DNA of 64,000 nt, taken from JAHEZL01 sp046074525. GTDB lineage: Bacteria > Bacteroidota > Bacteroidia > Flavobacteriales_C > GCA-002722245. Position 1 is the stretch's first letter, and each line of letters opens with the position of its first letter. The notes below the pieces were generated by a model. It searched no databases. It was not told the origin of the DNA and saw only the letters and a list, made by a program, of their open reading frames with translations. The position numbers were made by a program, and so were the translations under genes. The stretch is taken from contig JBJTOK010000038.1 in the NCBI GenBank assembly GCA_046074525.1, positions 138,548 to 202,547 of the forward strand, given 5' to 3'. Shown piece by piece: positions 45,891 through 54,800 of this stretch.

Positions 45891-46940
45891 TTAATTTAAT
45901 CCGGTTAAAAACTTCATGGTATCTACTCCATCTGCATAATCGCAAAGGCCTGGCGACTGAGCTGCTCCGAAAGGCAATCCTCCTTTACAAGCACCTACCA
46001 CACATTGTATTTTTTCATTGTATTTTGTAAAAAAAGGTTCCAGCTCAGCAGGGTCTGAATAAAACTCGTAATTCAATACAGATACGGCTGTAAAAGGGCT
46101 TTCCGCTTCTTTCAAGAATATAAATCCGCCATCAATGAAAGGATCCTTATTCAGCAACATCACTGCTTTTTGATATTCCAGGTTATTCTGGTATTTGTTG
46201 TTTTCAAGATAAGGAAGAATGCTCTTGAATGCTTCCATCAAAGTAGAGAAGGTGTAATTATGCGGTACAAAAATCTTGGCTACGTTGCGGCAGCCTAATC
46301 CGTAATACTGGAATACATCTTTCGCCAGCAATTGTAAATCACTTAGAGATTCCCTGCCATTCAACACCGCTACCGAAATACGGTTTTTGCGGATGATGTG
46401 CGGATATTTCCCGAAATAATACTCGAAGTAGCGCGATGAATTGTCGCTGCCTGTTGCAATTACAGCATCAAAGCCCTTGGCAGGTCTTTCCACAAATTCT
46501 ACTTCTTCCTTAAAGCGGGGTTCGGTTTCATATAGCATTTCCATCAAAGCGGGCAAGAGTTTATGGTCGTCAGAAGACAACTTCACTATCGCCCTGTTCC
46601 CGGAAACCAAAACGCATAACAAATCATGAAAGCCTACCATCGGAATATTTCCTGCCATCACGATCAATACATTTTTTTTGTTTTTCAGTGCAGCAATGTC
46701 TTTGCTGTAGGAAGACACCCAGCAGGTTAGATTTTCAACTTTCAGAAAAGCCTGTATCCCTTCACAAGCATTGATAACAGAGGCTTCTGAAAACCAGCCG
46801 TTATAACTTTTGACAAGGGGGATGATTGCATGGAATTTCTCTTCGGCGGCACTTAAAATAGTTCCTTCCTTGTAGGTAATAATTTTACCCAGCGCTTCTC
46901 CCAGCTTCACCAGTGCAGATATTCTATGGTCTAAATTCAT
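45891..46940 (-). CDS. LuxC-like acyl-CoA reductase
   Basis: 349 residues of the acyl-CoA reductase (LuxC-related, aldehyde-dehydrogenase superfamily) type. Visible are VLIVMAGNIPMVGFHDLLCVLVSGN (nucleotide-binding), FDAVIATGSDNSSRYFEYYFG, the conserved KNRISVAVLNG and the catalytic-Cys candidate YGLGCRNVAKIFVP. It reduces long-chain acyl-CoA or acyl groups to aldehydes in known relatives. No LuxE or LuxAB genes are present, so bioluminescence is not implied; wax or alkane-type lipid metabolism is one option. Confidence 0.85.
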   Translation of the reverse strand: MNLDHRISALVKLGEALGKIITYKEGTILSAAEEKFHAIIPLVKSYNGWFSEASVINACEGIQAFLKVENLTCWVSSYSKDIAALKNKKNVLIVMAGNIPMVGFHDLLCVLVSGNRAIVKLSSDDHKLLPALMEMLYETEPRFKEEVEFVERPAKGFDAVIATGSDNSSRYFEYYFGKYPHIIRKNRISVAVLNGRESLSDLQLLAKDVFQYYGLGCRNVAKIFVPHNYTFSTLMEAFKSILPYLENNKYQNNLEYQKAVMLLNKDPFIDGGFIFLKEAESPFTAVSVLNYEFYSDPAELEPFFTKYNEKIQCVVGACKGGLPFGAAQSPGLCDYADGVDTMKFLTGLN

Positions 46941-46996
46941 TTATTAATAAACTATTTGTATTTTCGCCTCCAAATTAACACAATAATTATTGACTC

Positions 46997-47344
46997 ATGG
47001 CTATAATGATCACAGAAGAATGCATTAACTGCGGCGCCTGCGAACCAGAATGTCCGAACAATGCAATTTACGAAGGTGGAGTTGAATGGAGATTATCCGA
47101 CGGCACATCTATCAAAGGCAACGTAACCACACCAACAGGAAACAGCTACGATGCCGCTGCAGCCCACGAACCGAATGCTACAGACGTATATTATATAGTA
47201 TCCGACAAATGCACAGAATGCAAAGGCTTCCACGATGAACCACAATGCGCTTCTGTTTGTCCGGTAGACTGCTGCGTAGATGATCCTGCACACAGAGAAT
47301 CAGAGGAATTACTCCTTGCCAAGAAGGATTTCCTGCACCTGTAA
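46997..47344 (+). CDS. Ferredoxin with two 4Fe-4S clusters
   Basis: 115 residues. Cluster motif 1 is CINCGACEPECPNNA. Cluster motif 2 is CTECKGFHDEPQCASVCPVDCC, with a longer loop between the second and third Cys as in YfhL/Alvin-type ferredoxins. Between them lies an insertion of about 35 residues (GVEWRLSDGTSIKGN...). It is a cytoplasmic electron carrier with a low-potential profile; the redox partner is not evident from neighbours. A terminator follows. It is divergent from the acyl-CoA reductase gene. Confidence 0.93.
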   Translation: MAIMITEECINCGACEPECPNNAIYEGGVEWRLSDGTSIKGNVTTPTGNSYDAAAAHEPNATDVYYIVSDKCTECKGFHDEPQCASVCPVDCCVDDPAHRESEELLLAKKDFLHL

Positions 47345-47366
47345 AACAATCTCTGTTAATAAAAAT

Positions 47367-47397
47367 AAACCCCGTCCACAATAAGGACGGGGTTTTT
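47367..47397 (+). terminator. Terminator after ferredoxin gene
   Basis: AAACCCCGTCC (47367-47377), 7-base loop, GGACGGGGTTT (47385-47395) with a T-tract. A perfect 11-bp stem 22 bases after the ferredoxin stop. Confidence 0.92.
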
Positions 47398-47428
47398 GCT
47401 TTATACTTGTACCAATCATTGGAAGCGC

Positions 47429-48391
47429 TTGAAAATCCGTATCAGCATAATACTATTGCTCTTTTCACTGTCGCTGAAGGCAGAGAATAATCCTGCTGAT
47501 TTCAAGCTGCTCGAAGACTCCCTGATCAACATATTTCAAACGATAGAAGGAAAAGAAAGCGACGATGCCGCAAAACTATCATCGAATGATGCTTTCCGCA
47601 TACTATTGAAAAACACCTTGCTTCTCCCCGCTTCTTATAAATATGAATTCCGCGAACTGAAAAGCATTTCTATCCTTACAGCTTCCGACAGGAAATTCAG
47701 GATATTTTCATGGGGTTTTGCTACATCCGATGGCGTTTATCATTACTATGGTTTCACGCAATACAATGATAAAAAGAACAAAAAAATCATTTTACGCGAA
47801 CTCCAGGACAACAATACTCCACTTAATGAATACAGCAAATACAGCGACTCCACATGGTATGGGGCTGTTTACTACGAGCTGGTTCCTCGCAAAAAGAAAA
47901 GTGATAGTTGTTATGTTTTACTGGGCTGGGACGGCAACGACTGGATGTCGAAAAAAAGAATTATTGAGCCCGTTTATTTCAGTCGTGATGGTAAAATCAA
48001 TTTTGGAAATCCGCTTTTTAAGGAAAAAGAAGTCGCATTAGCTAAAGTGAAAAAAACTGACAAGCCTGTACGTACAATAAAAAAAGAAAGCACCGGCAAG
48101 GAAAAACAACGCATCGTTTTTGAATATGCCGCAAAAGCAGCCATGTCGCTACACTACAAAAGAGATATGAAAATGATCGTATTTGACCACTTGGCACCAA
48201 GCGATCCGATGTATACGAATATGTTTATGTTTTACGCTCCCGACTTCAGTTACGATGCGTACTATTACAAAAAGAAAAACTGGTATCTGAATAAGAATGT
48301 AGATGTACGAAACAAGAAAATCATCAAAGCCCAACCTTATCAACCTGCAAACGACGAAGACATCAAATTGAAAAAACCGTTATTCAAGTAA
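47429..48391 (+). CDS. Secreted hypothetical protein
   Basis: 320 residues from the TTG at 47429. The frame is open back to a TTG at 47396, but that lies inside the T-tract of the preceding terminator; starting at 47429 gives a clean signal peptide (MKIRISIILLLFSLSLKAE). No known domain was recognised in the mature part, which is rich in Tyr and Lys with strands such as FRIFSWGFATSDGVYHYYGF, CYVLLGWDGNDWMSKKRIIEPV and KMIVFDHLAPSD. No ATG start is available near the signal peptide, so the TTG is the best choice. It converges on the next gene with no gap. Confidence 0.75.
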   Translation: MKIRISIILLLFSLSLKAENNPADFKLLEDSLINIFQTIEGKESDDAAKLSSNDAFRILLKNTLLLPASYKYEFRELKSISILTASDRKFRIFSWGFATSDGVYHYYGFTQYNDKKNKKIILRELQDNNTPLNEYSKYSDSTWYGAVYYELVPRKKKSDSCYVLLGWDGNDWMSKKRIIEPVYFSRDGKINFGNPLFKEKEVALAKVKKTDKPVRTIKKESTGKEKQRIVFEYAAKAAMSLHYKRDMKMIVFDHLAPSDPMYTNMFMFYAPDFSYDAYYYKKKNWYLNKNVDVRNKKIIKAQPYQPANDEDIKLKKPLFK

Positions 48392-49459
48392 TTACTCCCC
48401 TTCCGTTTTCTCCATGCTTTCCATTTGTTTCTTTGCTCTCTCTTCATCAATTTTTCTTTGATTGAGGGTACGCAGATAATATTTAGAGCTCTTGTTTCCC
48501 GCTTCAACAGCCTTTTGCGCCCACTCTATGGCTTTGTCCAATTGCCCATCAATTTCATAAGCCACTGCAATATTGTGCGCAGCTCTTCCTCTTATTTTTG
48601 GCTTCTCAGCACTCTTATATACCTCCTGCCATATTTTAGCACCTTCGGCGTAATTTTCGTTGGTAATAAAAAGTCGGGCATCTTTCATCGCAGGATTTCC
48701 CCCTGTATAAAAAGAGCGGTTCACCATCATGGCTACAGGTGCAATTCGCAAAGCATAAGACTCACCATTTTTCCGGGCCAGCTCCCCGACTACCATTGAA
48801 TATTGAGGCAAGGCACTTTCAGCATCGGTAGTGCTAATTCCTTTTGCAGACGACGATCTACTTTCCCTTGTTCTGTATTCATCCACAATTTTTTGTGTGG
48901 AAGGATCATAAATTCTCCAGCCGGTGATTACTTCTACCGTCATGCTCACTACATTAATTACCTGCGTTTGTGTGATGCCGTTTTTGACGATACTCTGGTT
49001 TTCATTACTCCAGCGCAGACTCTTATTTGTATCAAAAACTTCAAGCACTACGAGCGCATCCACTTTATTCTTTTCACACAACTCTCTTATAAGGTCCCAG
49101 TTTAAAAGAGTTGAAAAACCTATTGATCCGTTATTTGTAAGGTTCACTCCCTGAATTTGGTAAACAGTAAATCTTTCTGTTTTTGATAATTCGAAAATCA
49201 TTCCTGCCATTGCTTCATTGGCTGAATATTTATCCTGATAAGCATTTTCTCCTGAAAACATTCCTTCCACTACATTCAAAGCTTTCCCTGATTTATCCGG
49301 ATGACTGCGATCAACAATTCCCAATCTTTTAATATGTCCAGGAACATCAATATCCGCAGGCTTCATCACTTTCACTGTGGCAGGAGATGTTGCAACACAA
49401 GAATAAAAAAAGGAAACAACCACAGCGGTGAATGTAAGTAAAAGAGCATTTTTTTTCAT
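48392..49459 (-). CDS. Lipoprotein of the DUF6340 type
   Basis: 355 residues with a lipoprotein signal (LLTFTAVVVSFFYSC, Cys21). The first half contains PADIDVPGHIKRLGIVDRS and KVDALVVLEVFDTN, a pattern seen in Bacteroidota lipoproteins of DUF6340. The C-terminus has TPR-like helices (IRGRAAHNIAVAYEIDGQLDKAIEWAQKAVEAG) and a charged tail. It is probably anchored in the outer membrane, function unknown. The family name is from memory of the pattern and should be taken as tentative. Confidence 0.72.
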   Translation of the reverse strand: MKKNALLLTFTAVVVSFFYSCVATSPATVKVMKPADIDVPGHIKRLGIVDRSHPDKSGKALNVVEGMFSGENAYQDKYSANEAMAGMIFELSKTERFTVYQIQGVNLTNNGSIGFSTLLNWDLIRELCEKNKVDALVVLEVFDTNKSLRWSNENQSIVKNGITQTQVINVVSMTVEVITGWRIYDPSTQKIVDEYRTRESRSSSAKGISTTDAESALPQYSMVVGELARKNGESYALRIAPVAMMVNRSFYTGGNPAMKDARLFITNENYAEGAKIWQEVYKSAEKPKIRGRAAHNIAVAYEIDGQLDKAIEWAQKAVEAGNKSSKYYLRTLNQRKIDEERAKKQMESMEKTEGE

Positions 49460-49620
49460 ACAAAGGATTTACAAGAAAGAGAGTCGATCAAAAATACAAC
49501 CACAATTCTTTTAAAAGCAAATAAGCAAAATTTATTTCAAGAATGTTTTGTTGAAATCTCTTCACAACAAAAAATGTTTAATGAGGTACAAAGACGTAGA
49601 TTAACATAAAAATAATTTAC

Positions 49621-50958
49621 GTGGGAAAAAGTAGAAAAATTTTCGTTCTGGACACATCAGTAATCATTTACGATCACGATGCCATAAAAAACTTTGGAGA
49701 CAACGACGTAGCAATCCCCATCACGGTTCTGGAAGAACTCGATAATTTTAAAAAAGGCAACGATAGCAAGAACTTTGCTGCGCGTGAATTTACGAGATTC
49801 ATCGACGCCGCCTCAGGATCAAACACTTTGAAAAAGTGGATACCGATTGGTGAACGCGACAAAGGACTTTTTTCCATCGTGATGTCGAATCCCACCAAAG
49901 TGGATGCGGAAGAAATTTTCGGAAGGGATAAAGCCGATCATAAAATATTAAACGCTGCCCTTTACCTCATTGAAAAATTTCCGAAACGGAAAGTAATTTT
50001 CGTAACCAAGGATATTAACCTGCGCATCAAGGCGAAATCTCTCGACATGGTGGCAGAGGATTACGAAACAGGAAAGATGACCGAAGAAGTTCTGGAACAT
50101 GGCTCTACACCAACCGGTCGTGCTTTCATTGAAGGAGTTGATTCCAATATCATCGATAAACTATATGAAGAGAAAGTAGTTTCTGCAGAAAACATTATCC
50201 CTCCATCCAAAAAAAGCAATCATTATTACATTCTCAAAAACGGCAAAAAATCTGTTCTCTCTTATTATAACTCTGCAGAGAAATTATTTGAGCGCGTAGA
50301 AAAAATGTCGGCTTACGGTATCGGTCCGCGCAACTCCGAACAGGCTTTTGCCTTGCACGCTATATTAAATCCAAAAGTAAAATTGGTGACCATTCAGGGC
50401 GCTGCAGGAACAGGAAAAACTTTGCTTTCATTGGCCGGGGCTTTACAACAAAGAAGAGATTTTCATCAAATTTATTTAGCGCGGCCAATTGTTCCACTGA
50501 GCAATAAAGACATTGGTTATTTGCCTGGAGATATCAAATCGAAACTGAATCCCTACATGGAACCATTGTGGGATAACCTTAAATTGATTAAGAGTCAGTT
50601 CAACCAACAGGACAAAGAATACAAAGCCATTGAAGAAATGGTGGCCAACGAAAAAATTGTAGTAACGCCGCTCGCTTACATACGCGGAAGAAGCTTATCC
50701 AATATTTTCTTCATTATTGACGAGGCGCAAAACCTTACTCCGCATGAAGTTAAAACCATTATCAGCCGGGCAGGAGAAAACACAAAAATTGTTTTCACAG
50801 GGGATGTGTACCAGATCGACACTCCTTACCTCGATCATTTAAGTAATGGTTTGTCTTATCTTATTGAAAAAGTTAAAGCACATCCTTTGTACGCTCATAT
50901 CGCTCTGGAAAGAGGTGAACGATCTGAGCTGGCCAATCTTGCCAACGATTTCTTATAA
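49621..50958 (+). CDS. PIN domain - PhoH family ATPase
   Basis: 445 residues with a GTG start. The N-terminal PIN domain (1-150) carries the acidic nuclease residues in VLDTSVIIYD, VLEELDNFK and FVTKDINLR. The C-terminal PhoH ATPase has Walker A GAAGTGKT at 260-267, Walker B FFIIDEAQN and the ARPIVPLSNKDIGYLPG segment of the PhoH2/YlaK group. PIN-PhoH proteins are helicase-nucleases acting on RNA. A terminator follows. The 160 bases before it are A/T-rich and include no other gene. Confidence 0.93.
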   Translation: MGKSRKIFVLDTSVIIYDHDAIKNFGDNDVAIPITVLEELDNFKKGNDSKNFAAREFTRFIDAASGSNTLKKWIPIGERDKGLFSIVMSNPTKVDAEEIFGRDKADHKILNAALYLIEKFPKRKVIFVTKDINLRIKAKSLDMVAEDYETGKMTEEVLEHGSTPTGRAFIEGVDSNIIDKLYEEKVVSAENIIPPSKKSNHYYILKNGKKSVLSYYNSAEKLFERVEKMSAYGIGPRNSEQAFALHAILNPKVKLVTIQGAAGTGKTLLSLAGALQQRRDFHQIYLARPIVPLSNKDIGYLPGDIKSKLNPYMEPLWDNLKLIKSQFNQQDKEYKAIEEMVANEKIVVTPLAYIRGRSLSNIFFIIDEAQNLTPHEVKTIISRAGENTKIVFTGDVYQIDTPYLDHLSNGLSYLIEKVKAHPLYAHIALERGERSELANLANDFL

Positions 50959-50978
50959 TAGTACAACTCTTCAAAATG

Positions 50979-51012
50979 AAAAGTCTGGAGTAAGCACTTC
51001 AGACTTTTTATT
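50979..51012 (+). terminator. Terminator after PhoH gene
   Basis: AAAAGTCTGGAG (50979-50990), loop TAAGCA, CTTCAGACTTTT (50997-51008) then TATTTT. A 12-bp stem with one G-U wobble, 20 bases after the stop. Confidence 0.88.
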
Positions 51013-51041
51013 TTGCTTTTTCAACAGATGTTGAAAAAAGC

Positions 51042-51341
51042 ATGCAAACTTATTTACGTAAATTCCCGTATAAGAATGTAAGAGGCACCCAAAAACAGTT
51101 TTTTATGGAAAGGTCAATATTCAAACGTTTTGAGAAGCGTCATTGCCGCATCAAAATGAAATCGGGTAAAGAAGTGTACGGCGTGATGTGGGAAGAAAAC
51201 GTTACTGAAAACAAGTTCAGGTATTATTTCAGTAGTTCCAGCGACTATCAACGATTGAAAAGCAGATTACAAAGTGCTCTTTTCGCCATCTACCAGGTAG
51301 ATCTCAACGATATTGTTTACGCTGAAGTCATCAGCAAATAA
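51042..51341 (+). CDS. Small basic hypothetical protein
   Basis: 99 residues from ATG 51042; a second in-frame ATG at 51105 (MERSIFKRF) would give 78 residues and may be the true start. The core CRIKMKSGKEVYGVMWEEN followed by FRYYFSS and YQVDLNDIVYAEVI has the strand order of a small SH3-like or LSm-like barrel, with basic residues that could bind nucleic acid. This is an inference from pattern only. It lies right after PhoH but behind a terminator, and has its own terminator. Confidence 0.65.
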   Translation: MQTYLRKFPYKNVRGTQKQFFMERSIFKRFEKRHCRIKMKSGKEVYGVMWEENVTENKFRYYFSSSSDYQRLKSRLQSALFAIYQVDLNDIVYAEVISK

Positions 51342-51367
51342 AATATTTACTACTAACTACACCCCTG

Positions 51368-51397
51368 CTCCTCCGGAAAACACCGGGGGAGTTTTTG
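51368..51397 (+). terminator. Terminator after 99-residue gene
   Basis: CTCCTCCGG (51368-51376), loop AAAACA, CCGGGGGAG (51383-51391), then TTTTT. A GC-rich 9-bp stem with one U-G wobble. Confidence 0.88.
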
Positions 51398-51428
51398 TTT
51401 TCCTACATTTTTTTCGTTTTTTTTTGCA

Positions 51429-51481
51429 CCGTAAATAGATTACGGTCTGTACCAATATCATTGCTATATAAACAATGATAT
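51429..51481 (+). promoter_or_regulatory. Two tandem dyads before the 91-residue gene
   Basis: A perfect 6-bp inverted repeat CCGTAA/TTACGG (51429-51445) is followed by a perfect 9-bp inverted repeat ATATCATTG/CAATGATAT (51455-51481) whose last base abuts the ATG at 51482. The second could fold as an RNA hairpin at the start codon; the first may be an operator. Confidence 0.55.
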
Positions 51482-51757
51482 ATGAAAACAATTATTCAAT
51501 TCAGGTTAAACGATGAGGCGGTAAAAATAACTGCTAATTCCGTAGAATGCAAAAACAGCTGTGTTCAGGTACAACTGGTTAAAATGCTTGTTGAATGCCG
51601 CAACGAAACCGAGATAGGAAAATGTCCACTCCCGCTGTTGTTTAACAAGTATCTGCGTTTCATGGATATCACACACACTGAATTCATCGAACTGAACGAC
51701 ACTATATATGCTGGCAACGACTTCGCCGAGATGGTATTATCGAGAATTGCCGCTTAA
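51482..51757 (+). CDS. Small hypothetical protein
   Basis: 91 residues, acidic to neutral, without signal or membrane segment. The sequence begins MKTIIQFRLNDEAVKIT and contains three cysteines (ECKNSCVQ, VECRNE, GKCP). No family was recognised. It is preceded by two inverted repeats directly before its start codon and closed by a strong terminator, so it is an independent transcription unit. The cysteine spacing does not match a known zinc or iron-sulfur motif. Confidence 0.65.
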   Translation: MKTIIQFRLNDEAVKITANSVECKNSCVQVQLVKMLVECRNETEIGKCPLPLLFNKYLRFMDITHTEFIELNDTIYAGNDFAEMVLSRIAA

Positions 51758-51777
51758 ACTCAATGGTTGATCAATAA

Positions 51778-51810
51778 AAAAGCCGGAAGAATTTTGTCCT
51801 TCCGGCTTTT
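51778..51810. terminator. Bidirectional terminator between small gene and surface protein gene
   Basis: AAAAGCCGGAAG (51778-51789), 9-base loop, CTTCCGGCTTTT (51799-51810). A perfect 12-bp stem with A and T runs at its ends, placed between convergent genes, so it probably serves both. Confidence 0.9.
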
Positions 51811-51847
51811 ATAGCCTTGTCTGTTTTCCCGGCGGGTGAGGCTTTAT

Positions 51848-54800
51848 TTATCTCATCAAAGTAACGTGACCTACAATAGGATCATGCTTGATTCCCGAGA
51901 AGTGATCCACGTAAGTGACGCGCCATACATAAACATCCACCTGTGCATCCCGCATATCATTAGATCGTTTTCCATTCCATGCTTCCGTAGGATCATTGGT
52001 TTTAAAAATGACTTCACCCCAGCGATCGAAAATTATGAATTCATATCCCGCATCACCGAAATTGATTCCCCGAGGTAAAAAACCATCATTATCTCCATCA
52101 TCGTTTGGAGTAAATGCTGATGGTACGAATATCGTTGTACCCTCTCTCACATACACATTGTGAACAATGGAATCGTAGCAGGAACCATTACTTACTTTTA
52201 ATTTCACCGCAATAGTATCATCCTTCGTTGAGCTGAAAGTTACTTCCTGATTTTGCGAGGTTGATGTGGAAGGAGTTCCTTTCGGACCAAAATCCCAAAG
52301 CCAGCTCGTTACATCACTTGATGATGCATCATAAAATGTAGCCACTGGATGTTCGGTGCTCATGATATCAGGAGTTACATTGAACTCTGCTTTTACGGGA
52401 GGTATTACAGTAATATAATCCTTCTTAATTTCAATTGAAATACAGCCGTTGGAATAGGTATTTTGGACTTTAACAGTATGCGTTCCCACATCCCAATAAC
52501 TCCATAAATAACTTCCCTGAACCCCTACCAATCCACCTCCCTCATAGAAAGTCCACAAGGAACTAATACCAGGCATTGAATCTGAAATATCAAAAAAATG
52601 GGCTATAAATGGCGTACATCCTACACGCTTCTCAGCAAAAAAATCGGTTTTAGGCACTTTCTTCACTCTAACATTATAAAAAGCGGTATCAATGCAGGAG
52701 CCATTGGCCATCCTGTATTCTATGGAATGATTACCCACCGTTGCTCCGGCCGGATTAAAGAACCCTAAAGAATTGATTTTCCCTTCTGCTTCCCACCATG
52801 TCCCTGCACTACCTGCTGCAGCCAACTGTATTCCGGCTGCATTTTCACAAATGGTAGAATCACCGGTAACGATTGCTGAGGGAGGGGTAACAACAGTCAT
52901 TGTTACAGTATCAGGAATATAACAGTTATATCCTGTAACCTCATAAGTGATTTTAAAAGAACCTGTAGCTGATGCATCAAACTTCCCTGTAGCGGTATTC
53001 AATCCCGATCCTGCGCCGATAAACTTCCATGATGCCGGAACAACATAACCCAGCGTAGCAGGATCTACCGGCAACCATGCATTAGTGAGCGTATAAGACT
53101 GGCCTGTACAAAGGGTTTTGTCTTCCGTAATTACAGAAGTGAATACAGGAAGTACAGTAATATCTAACGAAGCAGTATCACCACAATTACTTTCCAGTCC
53201 ATAACTAATGGTATTCACTCCCGCTGTAGCCAGCGCAGGATTAAACAGTCCTGTCGTCTGATTAATACAGCTTCCGCACGTGGCAAAGAATTTTCCACCG
53301 CTGGAGACCTTGGAAATGGTAAAAGGTGCTGCATTCTGACAAACTGTATTCTGGGTAGTTGATATCGATGGATCAAATTGTCCGATAACATGCATCACCA
53401 TAGTTTGTTTATCCGGACACGGACCGGCAAATGAATATTCCAGTGAATAATCCCCCACTACATAACTTGCATTCTGAGGATCAAAAGGAGAAGTAGTCGG
53501 ACCTACTGTTCCCGCTGCCCCGGCCGGAGCTGAAATGATCTTCCAGGTACCTCCAGCTTTCTTCGCAAAAGCGTTGATATTTACCGCAGCATCAGTTTTA
53601 CAAACAGTAGAATCGGTGATTGTCAGACTCGCATCTGTACTATCGTTTACAATAACATCAATCGATTTCTGATCTCCACACAAACCGCCCAAAGTGTAAT
53701 ATACTTTTTTGGTTCCGGCAGGTGTTGCCTTTGAAGGATCAAACAACCCCGTTGCAGAAACATAAGAACTTCCTACATCTCCACTCCAAATTCCCCCGCT
53801 TGTGCTTGTTACAGGCAGATTCATTTGCACCTTCGGATCATTCATGCAATACGGTCCGGCAGCAATGATAGTAGCATCTTTCCTCTTGTTTACAACCACA
53901 GGTTCTTTATCGGTACCAAGGCAACCATTAGCATCAGTATACACATATTTCACCGTATCGGTGCGGGTGGTAGCTGCTCCTGTGAAAGGAAGAGAAGTCG
54001 GATCAAACTTATCACTGGTCCCCAAGGCGATGTTATTGATATACCACTGTCCTGTTCCTCCAACTAAAGCCGGAGTGAGTGTCATGGTAGTCAGCACCGA
54101 ATCGCTGCACAGCGGACCGAATGGAGTTATGTTTGGCGCTGGTAATGGATTGACGGTAATGTAAATGGAATCACGGCAGGAAGCATCTGTAGCATCTTTG
54201 AAAAGGAGTTTATATGTCCCTGTTTTATTACCTGTCACCGTTGTAAAAGTGGTATCACCAGCTGAAATAACAAGTATAGGATTTGTCCCTGCACTTGTTG
54301 GCACTGAATCTATAGACCAGGTTCCTGGCCCCATCAGCACCGTAGTATCCATTTTTACTTTCTGACCGATACATATTTTTGGTGCCTCGTTCTTTAAGTC
54401 GAGCGGACAGGCACAGGGAGTAATAATAACGTCAGCGGTATCAGAAATTGAGCATATTTTGTAAATCACTTTAATTGTAGTTCCAACTGGAGTATTCAGA
54501 CTTATTTCACCGGTTTTGGCATCGGTGATATAGGCCATATGGGCAGGGTTCACAGTGCTCCAGTTACTGGCAGTGATGTCCTCGGCATTAGTACCTTTAC
54601 ATTTCCAGGTAACTGCCATATCTAAGTTATGACACTTCTTCACTGTGGTATCTCTCACTTTCAGATAATCTCTTGGAGGAACAAACATATTAGGCAAACC
54701 ATAGCCCACCACACCTGATCCAGCTGCTTTTCCTGCAACGTTGAAAGTAGCAGCACCATCGGGAGTACTTACAACTCCTAAATTATCCCTATAACCCCAG

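Noticed and set aside
45891..46940. Bioluminescence operon suggested by the LuxC-like gene
   Set aside because: No luxA, luxB, luxD or luxE homologue lies nearby; LuxC-like reductases occur widely in non-luminous Bacteroidota.
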